Numbered from the stretch's first letter, positions 1-15,196 are shown. The stretch: DNA of 64,000 nt from Latrodectus hesperus (GCA_037975125.1 CM075862.1:61046779-61110778), one strand, 5' to 3'. A program made the numbers and translations. The notes: generated by a model not told the origin, from the letters alone.

Positions 1-85
1 TTGTACAAATAAAGAGTTAGTTTGATGCATATGGAACTCTTTTAAGTCCAGCAAATCAAACTATTCGAGATAATATTGATTCGCA
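1..85. other. Window edge, nothing recognised
   Basis: This is AT-rich sequence with no recognised feature. It may belong to the dispersed repeat that becomes alignable at 86. Confidence 0.4.
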
Positions 86-190
86 TTCTTACGAATCGAT
101 ACCTCTGTCTCGGAGACCATAAATCAGAGAATAATGTGGGATTACGAAAAGGATTTCGTATCTGCTGCATAATTCATAACAAAGGACTTC
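86..190. repeat. Dispersed repeat, copy 1 (partner at 8.25 kb)
   Basis: Shares with 8254-8350, in order, ATCGATA-CT-TGT, GAGCGACCAT/GAGACCAT, AATCA, GATTA-GAAAGGATTT, CTGCAT-ATTCATAA and A-CTT. Roughly 70 percent of positions agree over 100 bp by eye. The element type is unknown. Confidence 0.5.
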
Positions 191-500
191 TGAGGAAATC
201 GAAGCATTTAAGCTGCATTCTTAGACAATGCAAGTAAAGAATTGGGAACTTTTGTAGGACCTCTCGTGTCTAAATCAAAGATCAATTTTTAAGCATCGTG
301 AATAATAATTAGACTGGATTATTGAAATAAATTTCCAGTTGTGCTTATATTATTTCAATAACAAAGCCGCAAACAACATCCCTTTAATTTTGAATCTCCC
401 TTAAGTGAGGAGGTTGGTGCTCGAAACTGAAACCTTTCTCTCTATTTCAAATTGCTAGAGCAATATTAAAGATTCTTAACGTGATTAGTCTCTCTCAGCA

Positions 501-730
501 CGATAATTTTCACTCAGTATCAGTGTCGGCTTTTTTATTATCTGGATGCAAAATACATAACTTTCTCCATTAGGCTCATACATTGGAATGGATTAGGTTA
601 TTTCAATCTGAGTTTGATGATCATGAGGATTTTCACTTATTATTAGTATCGGTTTTTTTATTATCTGTATGAGAAAAAGATAACATTCTCCATCAGGTTC
701 ATATATTGCAATGGATTAGGTTATTTTCAT
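501..730. repeat. Diverged tandem duplication, about 117-bp unit
   Basis: Copies at about 501-607 and 620-730 share ATTTTCACT, GTATCGG/GTGTCGG, TTTTTTATTATCTG, TTCTCCAT-AGG and GGATTAGGTTATTT in order. No coding sense. Confidence 0.7.
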
Positions 731-3700
731 ACATTTCACACTACCTACTTTTGCTAATATGTCCCTAAATATGGAAAATCGTCTCGTAATTTTGAATCAC
801 GAATGATGAATCACGTTTTTTATAATAATTTTGCTTCCTCTTCTCACCCACACCACATCAGTAGAGAGATGTTAGACCTATCTCTCTATTTATGTGGTGT
901 GGGATAAAGAAAATTATATTTAATATCTCATACACCATTCGAGACTATAAGTTAACTCTTAAAGTGCTATATTCTTTTGTAAGGTTAATTGTGAGATTTA
1001 CGCATATATTTAAAATTAATGAAACAGTAAAAAATGTATCCTTAGCTATTATATTCCATTATAAGTATTCTGCCTCATACATTATAACTCAAATGCATGC
1101 TTTCTTGTCTCCAAATAAAATAGAAAATGGGAACAGGGAAGAGATACACAGCAAATTTGAAAAAATTAAGATATTGGTTTTGCTAAAATTGTTGAATCAA
1201 ATTCTGATGGCGGTTTAAATATATTTACAGTTTTAAATTTAATGTCACATTGAAATAACTGACCAAAATATCCTATATAATGACTATTATATAATCCTCT
1301 TCATATAATCGAATTCTTAAAATCCGTGTAAATACAATTATACATTTGATTTAGAATACTTTCTTAAAAAAACATATCAATCCTTTTTAGAGATCCTTTT
1401 TTAAAAAAAATTCAATGTTTCATATGAAGCCGGAATTTTAAACTGTGTATCTTATAAAAAATTAGTACATTTGCCGAGATTTTAAATACTATTTTAATTA
1501 TGCTATTGTGATTACTTAAGAAAATACGATGTACAAAAATTTCTTATCAATTTCTGTTAATATGATGAATGTAAAAAATTGCTGAGATAAATTTGGAAAT
1601 TAGGTGAAAACATTTTTATAAACTAACAAAAGATCTTTTAAATTAAATATTTTAACCAAATTGTATACATAATTTCTGCATACAAAATTTTATAAATAAT
1701 ATAATGGAAATCACTTTTATGTGTGCAGCGCAGTAGTAAAAATATAGCTCGATAAAAATACTACTATATCAGCAAAATTATACTTCATCTTCCAAGAAAC
1801 ATAAAATGATAAAAGAAAAATCGATTAAATGATGGAAGACATTCAATCATTATTTTAAAATCAATTTCCTTCTTTCCAAGTGTGAGCATGAGCTGTCCAC
1901 AAATAGGAGAATGTTTTGTTACAATCATACAAGTTGTTATATCATACAATACAATTTAAACAAAAATTTATTAAATAATAATACATAAATTAGCAAAACC
2001 TTACAGGAATTTATTCTATTAGTTTTTTAGAATTTAATTTAAGTTATGAAATTTATCATAAAATTCTAATTATAAATTTATTCAAAGCTTACAACCCCTA
2101 AAAAATTCTGAGATTTTGTATTTTTTATTCTAAGAATGCTATGCATTATTTCTGAAAATCATTTTTATTTATATATACTTTCACTCCTGTTAAATTTATT
2201 AAATTCAAATAAAATAGTTTTGAACTGCGTAAATAAGTTTCTTTTTTCTTACTAGTAAGCAAACTATTATTTTATTAGTAAATAATAATTTGGGTAAAGA
2301 AATGCAATGTTACACAAAGCACATTTAACTAATACTGAAATAAACTAATTAAGAACTATTAAACGATTTACTGTATAAAAAATTTTTTATTATATGAATT
2401 AGTTCCTAAAATCTTTTAAAAGAAGTCCTAATAATTCGCGCAATAAGAAAGTATATTTATATTCCATGATTCAAATAAAATTGGTACAAAAATTACATTC
2501 AATTCCAAAGTTTGTTTTTGGAAATTTAAAAAGGGCATTTTTCGAATCAAGAGAGTTGAAAAAAATTATACATTTTGTGATTTCTATATGTTATTATAAA
2601 ATAAATGATTCTTTTATTTTGATCTAAATTACAGAAGAATATTTAAAACTAATGTATCATCGAATAATAAATTTTACAACAAAGTAACTTAATTTTTCTA
2701 ATTTTGAAAAACATTTTAAAAGGAAAATTTTTATATAGCAACAAATACATATTTTATCTGAAATAATACTGATATATCGAAAATATTTGACTCATTATAA
2801 TTTTTCTGAAATATTAATTGAAATGCTTAAGTTTTATATTTCTGAAAAAAAAGGGAATTATTTAAACAAATTGAAAATTTTAAGTTTCATTCAGTTAATC
2901 ATTGTCTATCATTAAATGCATTTTGATTTTTCTTGTAAATTTCATCGGGTAGTTTAAGAAAAGAAAAAATCCATTGTTATAAGTTAAAAAAATTGCATGA
3001 TATTTAAATATTTAAATGAGCATTGCGATAAGAAATCCAAAATGTTTTCCAATTCAATGGATTAAAATTATCAGACGAAATAAAAATGGGTACATTTTTA
3101 TTATAATTTTTAGATTCACATAAGAATACTTCTTTCTCGTAAATATTTTCCTCATTAAAGTTTTATTTTTCAAACAAAATCCTTTAATCCTCGACATTTT
3201 TCACTTCTTTCTTCTAATTTTTGTCTGAATATTTAACTATGAAGGAGAAATAAAATTTAACAAATCGAAACTTGTAAAAATGAATGTGCAATTTTTAATC
3301 ATTAAAATGAATCAAAATTCTTTGTAATTATTTTTAAATACTTGATTTATTTTAAATTTGAACCAAAAGATTGATAAGATCGTGAGGTACCAATATATAT
3401 GGAAAGTCATTGAAATGTAAAAAATTCCTTTTCACGTATATCCAAGACTTATACTATATTGACAATCATCGAAAAATAAATCTTGTATTAAATGAATTTC
3501 TTGTTTTATAACATGCAAAAAATAAATACAGTTAGTTTAGAGAAAATTATCGAAAAGCATTATTAACAATATTATTCAATTTTTTATGTTTATATTTTGT
3601 AAGTTTGCATTTTTAGAGGATAGCATTTTTTTCTCCTTAGTAATATATTTCGTTATAATAGCAGCTGCACCTTACTTATCTTTTATAAATGAAAATTATT

Positions 3701-3804
3701 TCAAGCTCAATTGCATATGAAAGGCATTTATAAATTCAGAGATTTTTCTATTCATTTGCGGCTATCTATTTCTAGTCGCAAGATATGGACATTTGCTTTA
3801 TAAT
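731..3804. other. AT-rich intergenic stretch, nothing recognised
   Basis: There are no conserved motifs, RNA genes or mobile-element ends that I can identify. An open frame at 892-1218 (108 codons) has Ile/Lys/Phe-rich composition expected of random AT-rich DNA and is not called. Confidence 0.6.
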
Positions 3805-3890
3805 TTTACCATGGTCAAGTGACAAGATCGACACCCGAGTTCGAATCCTGCTCTCTATTCCACGCGGCACCAATAAAGAGACAGTTACAG
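3805..3890 (+). mobile_element. tRNA-like SINE fragment
   Basis: ATGGTCAAGTGACAAGATCG followed by CCGAGTTCGAATCCTGCTC (B box at 3837-3848) resembles the D-arm and T-arm halves of a tRNA with a shortened middle. No tail or duplication was identified. Confidence 0.35.
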
Positions 3891-4924
3891 AAACAAGTTT
3901 AATTAAGTATTTTTAATTAAATATTTTAAATGCATTGTTTAAATTCCGACATACCTTTATATATGTGCATACATATATGAATATTTACAAACAATAAACC
4001 TCATATTATACAGGAGTATATATTTGCATAAAACTTTAATGATATTCTTCTACCACGAACATAAAATGCGTGTTTTAAATGTACATAAATACATTTCATC
4101 TGTAAAAAGACAATTTAAAATACTAATACAAAATGCTATTTTAAAAAGCAGAAAATTTTAGTAACACAAGTTTCGAAACTACGTAATGGATAGTCTAAAA
4201 GTTTTGTATCGCTTTGTATCACCAACACATCGCAACAATCATTTAGAAATCCAGAAAAGCTTTAAATTAATAATGAGCTATGTTTGCGTATGCATCTCAC
4301 AAGGGGAAAACAAAATAATTTGCGAAACACCTATACTAGTGAATGTGCAAACGGAAATCAGAAAAGTAAAACCTATCACCTTTTGTTCTAAAAAGGCTAT
4401 AGTTTAAATTGTAATATTTTTTTTCAAAAATTATGGTCCTACCATTAGATTAAAAAGAGTATTATATTTTAACTTGCTTGAAAAACTTTATAATATATCA
4501 ACGTTTCTTAATCAAAATAACTTATTAGCTATTATCATATTAGCGTGATTTATATCTCATCTCATTCAATATAAAATACCTTTAAAAATAAATATCGATA
4601 TTTTTCTGAATCAAAATTTTTACCTGAAAATATATAAAACTTTTGAATATGATGATCTTCAAGATGTGGTATATCTTAAATTTGCTATTTAGGAGATATG
4701 TGGGAAAGCTTTAACATGTGTGTGCGAATAAAACTTTTTTTATATCTAAATAACTCTGTTCACAAAACTCTTGTACTTATGCAGAAAAAAGCTTCTGAGA
4801 CATTGGTGCTGTTGTTCTACTTTTTGTGGCTCATCTTTCAGCTAACTGACGAAGTCAGACAAGATCCATCAGATCGCTGACCCTAAATAATTGAACTGTA
4901 ATATTTTTTTTAAAAAATGAATGC
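3891..4924. other. AT-rich intergenic stretch, nothing recognised
   Basis: Short open frames at 4186-4407 and 4698-4880 have no recognisable domain. I do not consider them genes. Confidence 0.5.
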
Positions 4925-5770
4925 TTTACTATTGATAAACTGACCTGGAACCAGGGGGTATGTGTACCTTCCTGGGGCTTGAGCACAGCCACCAGGCGCA
5001 TCGGCAAGTGGTGGATAGCCGAATGTCCTGTAGGAATGACAGGATAGCCTTGAATATAGAATCAGAGGCCGCGAACCAGCTCCCGTAAACCCTGGTGTTA
5101 TGCGATCCGTGCCTAGGGCTAATTGGCACCGCGGTATTGGTGTCTTAACGGAGCCTCAAGTTGCTTGGCGAACTTCTAGAGTAATTTGCCTTGCCCAGTA
5201 ACTCAGGCAATGCTGGGTGGACTTATATTACCTGAGCTTTTTAATTGTTATCTTGTGGCTGAAAAGACACAAGAAGTAACAAACCTTTCTGCATTTGCAG
5301 GTGAAGCCTCTAAAGTAGACCTTGCTGAAAAAGACAAGGGAACTCAGAGGCAATCTTGTAAAGTGGCAGCAATGAATCCTTCACTTGAGGTAGAAATGAC
5401 CTCCAAACCATCTTCTTCTGGTGAAAGTCACGAAGCTATTCCTAGCATGACTGACTTTCTGACCAGATGGGACTATTTCAGCAAGACCTTATCTGCTGGA
5501 AATGTCATATGCAAGAGGAAACGGCAGAGCATGTCATTTACGAATGTGAGGCTCTTGCCCTCCCTAAATTAACTTCTTTAGGCTTCATCCATACTAGAGA
5601 GTTACACCTAGACTCCATTAAAGGGTTATCGGACTTTATTAATAAAGTGGGTGACCCGAGCAACTGGAACTAGGAAACATTGGGTTTGGAGTTAATGGTA
5701 CAAAATGCTGATAAAAGCAGAGGTGCCCAATGACATACAAACTCAATTTTAAGAAGAAGAAGATTGATAA
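4925..5770 (+). mobile_element. Internally deleted non-LTR retrotransposon: 5' end joined to 3' end
   Basis: The segment is GC-richer than its surroundings. 4925-5209 looks like a LINE 5' UTR. An ATG at 5210-5212 opens a hydrophilic ORF1-like frame (Glu-, Lys- and Ser-rich) running to about 5,455. The sequence then switches to the extreme C-terminus of ORF2 in another frame. There CWKCHMQEETAEHVIYEC (a Cys-x2-Cys-x8-His-x4-Cys knuckle) precedes about 45 residues ending in DPSNWN and a stop at 5671-5673. The tail to 5770 ends in AAGAAGAAGAAG. Nearly all of ORF2 is missing. Confidence 0.65.
5467..5673 (+). pseudogene. LINE ORF2 C-terminal fragment (CCHC region)
   Basis: This is the last 68 codons of a non-LTR ORF2. 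The CCHC-like knuckle followed by CEALALPKLTSLG and a short hydrophobic tail is typical of I/Jockey-type ORF2 ends. The frame is open but severed from the reverse transcriptase. It overlaps the end of the ORF1-like frame in a different phase. Confidence 0.6.
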
Positions 5771-6265
5771 ACTGAATAGTAAAAGTGTGCTGAGAACAAT
5801 AATAGATTAAGTTAGCATAACTGGAGAGATGACATTTTATATACATATATATACAAATAAAATATCAAACAAATTTTTATTTCATAATATCACGAAGTAA
5901 ATATTTTAAAATAATATATCAAACTCATAAATTTTGCTATAATATAGTTCTGATATGTAATTGAATCGAATTTCTATTCAATATAACTTATTCCTTTTGA
6001 ACTTAATTTTATAAATCTTTCAGTTTATCAATGTAATAATTGGATGTCAACTAATTATAAAAGCTTAGAATACATATATAATTATATTTTACATTTGGAA
6101 GTTTTTTTGTTTGTCTTTATTAAAATGTGATGTTAAGTCTACACAAAACCTAAAAGAACAAAAAAATTTTAAGAAACGACTCATAACAAATATGTAATCA
6201 AGAAATCCAGAAATTTAAAGTCAACAATTATAGATTAACTATTTATTATATGCAAAATTGTAAAC

Positions 6266-6530
6266 TCTGTGGCACGACAGCCCATGTGGGCCTACAGTCT
6301 CCATTTCTATTTTCATGACCGAAGACCCCTAAAGTGCGAATCACATGATCCGAATAGGTGGTCAGCCTAATACAAAACCCACTGTATTTAGTTCCCCAAC
6401 ATGCCTGGTACTCAGTTTATCAACCCATTGAAGGGATGAAAGGCTAAGTCAACCTTGCCCAGCCGGAGGATCGAACCTCGGACCAGTACCTTGGGATTGT
6501 GAAACGCTACCACTAAGCCACTGGGCTTCA
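6266..6530 (-). mobile_element. tRNA-derived SINE, family A copy 1
   Basis: On the minus strand, the head reads GCCCAGTGGCTTAGTGGTAGCG (A box) and then CCGAGGTTCGATCCTCCGG (B box). The body contains AAGGTTGACTTAGCC, TTTCATCCCTTCA, GGTACTCAG-like and GGCTGACCACCTA. The end is CACATGGGCTGTCGTGCCAC. Near-identical relatives sit at 24,449 and 29,394. No clear target duplication. Confidence 0.85.
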
Positions 6531-6758
6531 ATATTATATGTAATATTATATTATATGTATTCAATATTATATGTAAAAGTAGACTACAAAAGCAGCGATT
6601 TCTTTAATCTTAGGATAGTGCTGGACATGGCTGTTTTATCAGAAATAGCTTGAATATTTAGGGCTTAGATCTTTAACCCATGTAAAATCCAATAAGTTGG
6701 CATCGTCTATACTTATCGGGATTTAATGACACAGTACAAATGATAAGAAGATTATTCG

Positions 6759-8253
<1,495 letters not shown>

Positions 8254-8350
8254 TAATCGATATCTTTGTATGAGCGACCATTAATCACCGCGTGCAGTAA
8301 GATTATGGAAAGGATTTTCAAACTACTGCATTATTCATAAAGAAAATCTT
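8254..8350. repeat. Dispersed repeat, copy 2 (partner at 86-190)
   Basis: Alignable to 86-190 in the same orientation, with the shared blocks listed there. Sequence upstream (8140-8253) may also belong to it but has no visible partner. Confidence 0.5.
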
Positions 8351-8539
8351 GCGTGGGTGTTGTATCGTTGCTTTCTCTGCGAATAGTTATAAGGTGGTAT
8401 TTGAAGAGGATAAAAAGTTAATTTTAAAAAAATGCATCTTCTCTCTTTTGAACTAAGAAAATATCTTTTTTCAATTTAAAAGAAAAAAATTAGAAGCCGC
8501 TGTATTTTGCTCCATTGCATTACATAAAATAATTATTAT

Positions 8540-8643
8540 ATTAATGCTTTAAATGCTAGTATCAATTGCATTACAATTGCATAAAAAATGTCACATCATT
8601 ATGCAATTGTAATGTAATTGATACTAGCATTTATAGCATTAAT
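8540..8643. repeat. Fold-back (inverted repeat), about 43-bp arms
   Basis: The left arm 8540-8582 contains ATTAATGCTTTAAATGCTAG and ATCAATTGCATTACAATTGC. The right arm 8601-8643 is its reverse complement with two or three mismatches. An 18-bp loop (AAAAAATGTCACATCATT) separates them. A small MITE-like fold-back is likely. Confidence 0.85.
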
Positions 8644-8655
8644 CTAGTTATTGCT

Positions 8656-11280
8656 TATGCTGTTAAGATCATTTTTTTCATTTCTTCAATTAAATTGAAT
8701 AGCTCATAAAAACATTGATAATCATATAGAGATAATCTTTTAGATTACAGTAATATACACAATTGTTTTCAATTTTAGTATACACAATCAAAATAAAAGT
8801 TGTTGTTGAACAATTGACGAAGAAAAACCAGAGCATACCAAATTAAAAGTTTCTTTTTCTCTCTTCTTTAACGTTAAATACCAATTTTTTATACTTAAAT
8901 AATTTTGGAATCTAAAAATAACACTATTACATACACATGGATAATTTTTTTAAATATTTCATCTAATCTAAGAAATGAGATTAATTGTAACAGCACATAT
9001 GTGTAATTTAAACTCCTCTTGACCAAATAATTGCTTGAGTGAAATATCATAAATTTTAATATTCGATATGGTAAACTTTATATTTTTAATTTGTTTTTGT
9101 AATAAGTTTCCCAAGACATTTTCAGTAATTCATCATATTCTTCGGTATATACTTATCGAATAAATTACGGAATAATTTATTTAAAAACACTTAATAATTC
9201 TCCATCCAAATGATTTTATTTACATTTCACTAAAATTATTTTTCATGTTGGTATAATTTTTTCTTCAAAAAAATTTAAGAATGGAAAAATATTCATTGAA
9301 AATTTCACTTTGACTAAGCCAATTTCTATAAAAACCATATCGCTTATTGAAAAAATGATCAAAATATATCAAGCATATCTAGGAAAAATTATGTTACTAA
9401 ATGGAAAGATCGTGATACTGAATAAAATGTACTTTATGTATTAGACAGAAGAGATAATAAAAAAGAAGACAAGGCATATAAAATATAGTTTTCTATTTAT
9501 GATTATTTCTGTGTTGTTATGGATACAATAAAGTAATTACTATTTTTTGAATTACATTATAAATAGGCGAACTTTCGGAGAAACATATATTAAAAGTGAA
9601 AAACTTCTACGAGGTGATATTTTCATCAAAATACATATGATTAGTAGTGACTTACCAAAGCTGAAACATCGGAACTTTTCTGAATCGAAATGTAACAAAA
9701 TTTATAAGTGTAAATATGGTACATATTCTTACAGCTACAATTGTTCATGTTTACCAAAACTTTTTTAGCTTTTCAATGAGTCAATAGAAATTTCATATTT
9801 TTATTATTCCTTTTGTTAGTAACATTGAATAGACCCCTGCCAGAAATTCAAAAATTTCTTTTTTTTTTTTTTTTGGCAGGATTTATCTAAATCAATGTTT
9901 GAATCGGACAAAAATTCTCTGTTCTAAAAGATAACAATTTTCTAACATGATGTTTTGTCAGTGAATGAAGTTAATTTAAGACTAAACAAAAAGTAACATT
10001 TAAGTGGATTTTACTAAAAAGTTAAAATAAAAGATATATTTGCTTGTGAAACTACAAAAAAAGACGTTCATTCAATACATATCTGAAGAACTAGATTTAC
10101 TAGCAATTTGTCCAATAAAACTAGTTCATTGTAGGTATTAATATATAAGGAAGGGAGAATGGGCATAAGAATACCAACATTCAGTAATTTATTTCGTCTA
10201 GCTAGCTTGCATAAATTGCATAAAGTGATTCTGACATATCATGCTTTAAAAATTTCAGTAATAATTTTTTGTCACACGTTTTTGAAACATGTTACTTTAA
10301 AACATTATTTTGTAGATGGAATGCCTTCGCAGAAAGATTTACCACTGCATAACGAACACATTAACAGCAGAATTCTCTTTTAAAGTATTTGAGCATCAAC
10401 TGCACTTAATATCCTCACAGATAATGGAATGTATTCTCGTGTTATGAAGAAGAAAACCTGAGGAACTCTTTACAGAGTCATTTTTTCTGTAAACGAACAT
10501 GCAACTAATAAATTCATAACATCCATCTTAATTGTTTAACAGTAATGTAACCAATTTTTATAAATAATCCATTAAGATAAAACCACGCCACAATTAATTT
10601 GTTTGAATGCACTCAAATGGAAAAAGTTGAAAGAAAACTTATTTAAAAGAGTTCAAAAGCAGGTAATAAAATAACGTGTGCTCTAATATCTAATACGATT
10701 TGTTTTATAACTGGAATTTTTTAATGTAAGGTTACCACAAATGAATCATTATAAATGCAGATAGTCTAATATTCTCAGAGTATTGCTCTTTAATAATGAA
10801 TTTATAAAATCTATAATAATATAAAATTTAATAATAATTTTATAAAATATCTTCTGATTATCATATCTAGTTTTGGCAATTTAGACGCAATATTGAATCA
10901 GAATGAAATTATATAAATATTAATTTTATGTCATGTCTTCAAAGCTTAATTTTGTTAAACCCCAACCCCTATCGCAAGTTATCTTGAATTCATACTTGTT
11001 ATTTCCCAACTTATTTTTAATTAAGTTTTCCCTTCTTAACCTCGTCTCTTTCGTATACCACACAAAGAAAGCCAGCTTTTTTAAGTCCAGTGAATTATGT
11101 CCAAGGAAGAGCGAAGTGGATCCCACTAATACATTTAACTTATACTGAAATCCTTCACAGAAGTTAGAACAAGAAAATAGATTAAGTATTATTTAACACA
11201 TTTTATATATTAGGAAACAATTAATAACCTAATCAGACCTTAGATACCGAGAAATTCCCAAACATTCAGCCAGAAGAATG
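8656..11280. other. AT-rich intergenic stretch, nothing recognised
   Basis: Contains an A/T homopolymer near 9,860 and small open frames (9547-9768, 10159-10383) with no domain. I see no gene. Confidence 0.5.
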
Positions 11281-11715
11281 TTTGTTGTTGTTGTTGCTTA
11301 TGACATTTGGACAAGCCAATCTCTCTATCCCTTGGCTATGCGAATTTAAGTCAAAAGGGAGCGTCTTTCGTTTTAATCAGAGCACCACGAAGATGAAAGT
11401 ACGTCTTTGCTCTTTTTTAAATCCTCCGATAGATGGTACCACCAGAGGATCCACTCCCTTAATTTTGACATTGATCTGAAGGGGGAGGAAATTTTCTCCA
11501 GACCATTGTAACCATGGTAATTGCTCAACTACCGACAACGGGACTTTCGATTCCACAGATTTAACGAGCAAGTATATCGGAAGTGCTCGGCTTTGTAGGA
11601 AATACAGAATGTTTGTAGGAAGTACAAATGAAAAATTCCTCTTTTGTTGCTCAACATTGATCGGTACAGAGCCCAAGAATTTTAATCTGAGATACAGATC
11701 ACTGTCACTAAACTA
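11281..11715 (-). mobile_element. Probable SINE with decayed tRNA head and (AAC)n tail
   Basis: On the minus strand it starts GGCTCATCGTAGTTTAGTGACAGTGATC, resembling an A box region, then CTCAGATTAAAATTCTTGGG where a B box would be. The body of about 350 bp is unusually GC-rich for the area. It ends in a CAACAACAACAAA tail at 11,281-11,297. An open frame of about 100 codons on the minus strand inside it has no known domain. No target duplication was found. Confidence 0.45.
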
Positions 11716-12810
11716 CGATGAGCCATAGAACAACTCAACAAATTCATAGTAGAGCATGAAAATATAAAAAATACAAATTAACAAGAAACAACTATAATTA
11801 GTAATGTCAAACATATCGGAGGTAACCTAAATCTATAAACAACATTTAATAGAACAGAGCTTTGTAGACTTAAACGCATGATTTTATTTTATAATTTATA
11901 TGTAATCAGATATATTAGATGTATGTAAATTATCATATTTCTTTTCGCTTCCTAGTATATAAGATTGGGGTGAATAAATTTTTCTAGTCAATGCCAAATA
12001 ACCAACCGAATTCTTAATTTATAAGAACTTATTTATTTATGTATGTCTTAATTTGTAAATGTATTATGCTTTAAATATGTCTTTATGTAAGAATTTCAAA
12101 TGAAATTAAACAGCTAATTGCAGTGATAATACAAAAATACTTATTCAAAACCAACGAGCTAATTAGCAATTAGACAAATTACTCCTCTTTTTACATGCAA
12201 TGAGATGTTAATGTTAAAGGTAAGGAAGAAATCTATAACTAAAGCAAGTTTTTATGCAGAGAGACATAATTACGTTTATTTTATTTATTCATCCTTTATT
12301 AAGTTAGATTATTGTTACGTTTCAAATTCTCGTGCCATTGAAGATTGTACATGGAGTTAAATTACACTGTGTATACTTGTTAAACAAGCAACTCAAAAAC
12401 AATCGATTCCAACACTAATCTTAGTCAAGTTTCATTGCTATTTCACTTTTTCTATAATATCGAGATGCCAAAATGAAATAAAATTACCACCTCATTTGTA
12501 TAAGAAATTTTACTATTCACTTAATAATATCATTTCTGATACCGCTAAATTTTGAATTCGTTATTAGTCTTGGTCATTTCGAATATCTCAATTTTTTTTC
12601 ATCTCATCTTCATATTATCATACTAAAGAAAAATAAATGTGGACTTAAATGACTCTGAAAACGCCATTGTTCTATGCAACGACACCAAAAAAAAAAACTG
12701 AAGATTCTTCACACACTTTAATAACTTTGGTAAATTCAAATTTTCATTATCTCTTTGCTCCTCAATGATCCAGTTAAATTTGAACTAAAATTAATAACGC
12801 AATCCTCCAT
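11716..12810. other. AT-rich intergenic stretch, nothing recognised
   Basis: No feature that I can support. Confidence 0.5.
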
Positions 12811-12917
12811 CTCTCTCCCTCCTCTCTGTCTCTCTCTCTCTCTCTCTTTGTCTCTATCTCTTTCTCTCTTTGTCTCTATCTCTTTCTCTCTTTGTCTCTG
12901 TCTCTCTCTCTCTCTCA
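12811..12917. repeat. CT-rich microsatellite/minisatellite
   Basis: (TC)n is interspersed with a repeated TCTCTTTGTCTCTATC module at least three times. The open frames across it (Ser-Leu or Arg-Glu repeats) are artefacts of the repeat. Confidence 0.95.
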
Positions 12918-15115
12918 ACAAGTACAAAAATTTAATAATTGACACTTATAATATTTTTTGGGTATTTTTTTCAGCCTATCTGAACCTATTGAGAATAAGT
13001 AGTCTCATTTCCAAAGTATAAAAGATGCAGCCTCTGAGTTTAGTGGAAATTGCTAAAGGGTTTCCTGAACAATGCAAGAAATAGATGCATCTAATTATAA
13101 TATATAGTGTCATCAAAATATGCATTATTTCATAACTGATCAGAAAAATTTGCTAATTTTACGTTTTGTAGTAATTAATCTATTTGAGCAATTGAATCTA
13201 TACATCATGAGAATTACAAATGCGGGATAAAACGTATAACTCAGTTTTGGTAATAATATCTCAATTCTTGCTAAATCAATTAATTTCTAATATTATTTGC
13301 TTGCATGTTATTACTATGTATCATCTATATTAACAAGTTGAAATGTATACAAAGTATCTAATCATTATTTCAAAAGTAGCGAACAATATTTGGTTGGCTG
13401 ATAACAAATAAAAATAAATCTGCAAATGCTATGATACCAATCTTGAACATTTGACGCAGTAATTTTTTTCTTGTGTTCTTTGAGAAATATCACATTTCAA
13501 TGACCCCCATTTATAATCTTTTATTTTATATTTTTCCAAATTTATTGCCATAAAATGCGGATGGATAAAAATGGTTAACTCTATATCAACATTTTATACG
13601 CTCAAATAATTTTCTGTAAATTTTTAAAAGAAGGTATGAATTTAAAAGGATAACACACATTCTTCAGCAAAATAATTTCCCATTTTACACACATCAGTGA
13701 AGCATAACACAATTTTTTTTAAAAATAACAGCTTAAAATCGAAATGCAGCATAAAATAATACTTTTTTTAGTTTTTGAGACATTTTACAAATAACTTTGC
13801 TTTTTCAGATTCGGAACCTTTTTTTTCATATAAATTTTGTTTTTAAAACCGCTTATTGTTTCTAAGGTAAAAAAAAAATTACCACAAAAATTTTAGCTCG
13901 TAGGTGGAAACGTAATGAACTTAGAATGTTTTTTTTTATTCAGATAAAAAAAGAATCCAACAATGGTTTCTATAATCTCGTTAGTTTATTCCAATCCGAT
14001 AGTTAACGCTATGCTACAAAAAGAAAGTATTGAATGTACGGAAGAAAAAATTTAAAAGGAAAAATAATGCTAAAAAGAAAGAATTCACATTCATTTGATA
14101 TTTTCTATCGTATCAATTTCTAAAACTTCTCCATGGATTTGAGTTAATGCATTATAATGTTGTGGAAAGGAAATTCAGCTGGAAAAAATAATTCAGACCG
14201 TATTCCTTTTCTGCATAAGAAGAAAATGGAAAATCTCCAGGAGGAGAAAATGTAGGATGTATCATAAATCAATACACATTAACATAAATGTTGGAAATAT
14301 TGAGTATTGATTGTCTCGGATTTCAATTGTCCTGACATTTGTGCATTATTCATGAATTATATGGCAAAGGGTATGGAAACATGAAACACAAGTGTTTTGC
14401 ACTTGTGATTCATGTTCCACAAATGTATTCCCCTCCCCCTATCTATGCATTTGGTTGAATTGATGAAACTGTTTTCGTTACTTTTATGAAAAATGGAGTG
14501 AAAGAGAAGCGATATTTCCAGGGCTTGATTGAGTTTAATTTGTATCAAATAATCTGTAAGACATTTTTATTATTATTCTAAAAGAAAATGTTAAAGGAAA
14601 AAATGGTGCATTCGTTTCTATTGTACAAATCTTAGTATTTCGATTTACGTATTAGAATTTTTAAAGAAAACGATTTCCAAATTACTGTATTTAAGGGAAT
14701 ATTTTATTTAACTTTGAGATGAAGAAAATCTTTATGCTATGTACAATTAGCTTTAACAAATTTATTCTCTAGCCTTCAATCCAATATTATTACAAACTGT
14801 GAAAATTTAATTACTCATAGAAATTTATAAATTTCTATACCTAATCATTTTAAGGAATTCTGATCAAAACGTATCAATTAATAATGAAATAATTTTTCAC
14901 GAAATAATATATTGGTTTTTCATGCACGACTAGTACGAAAATACTTATAACATATTAATTTCATGTGTTAATTTGATCAATCAATCAATTAATTAAGATA
15001 TTAATATAATATATTAATTTTTTATTTCTTCTCAATAAATAAAGTTTATATATTTTATTTTTAAAACAAGCAATTCATGATTTCATGAATTGGATTTTGA
15101 ATTTTTCGTGTTTAC

Positions 15116-15116
<1 letters not shown>
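12918..15116. other. AT-rich intergenic stretch, nothing recognised
   Basis: I recognise no gene, RNA or mobile-element end here. Confidence 0.5.

Positions 15117-15191
<75 letters not shown>
15117..15191. repeat. (TA)n microsatellite
   Basis: An AT dinucleotide run of about 75 bp, directly abutting the dispersed repeat that begins at 15,192. Confidence 0.97.

Positions 15192-15196
<5 letters not shown>

Noticed and set aside
892..1218. 108-codon open frame
   Set aside because: Composition is that of random AT-rich DNA, with no homology, no splice context and no conserved motif that I recognise.
5186..5209. Upstream TTG start for the ORF1-like frame
   Set aside because: Eukaryotic initiation at TTG is unlikely. 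The first ATG in frame is at 5210-5212.
12736..13021. Arg-Glu-rich and Ser-Leu-rich frames
   Set aside because: They are produced by the CT/GA minisatellite.
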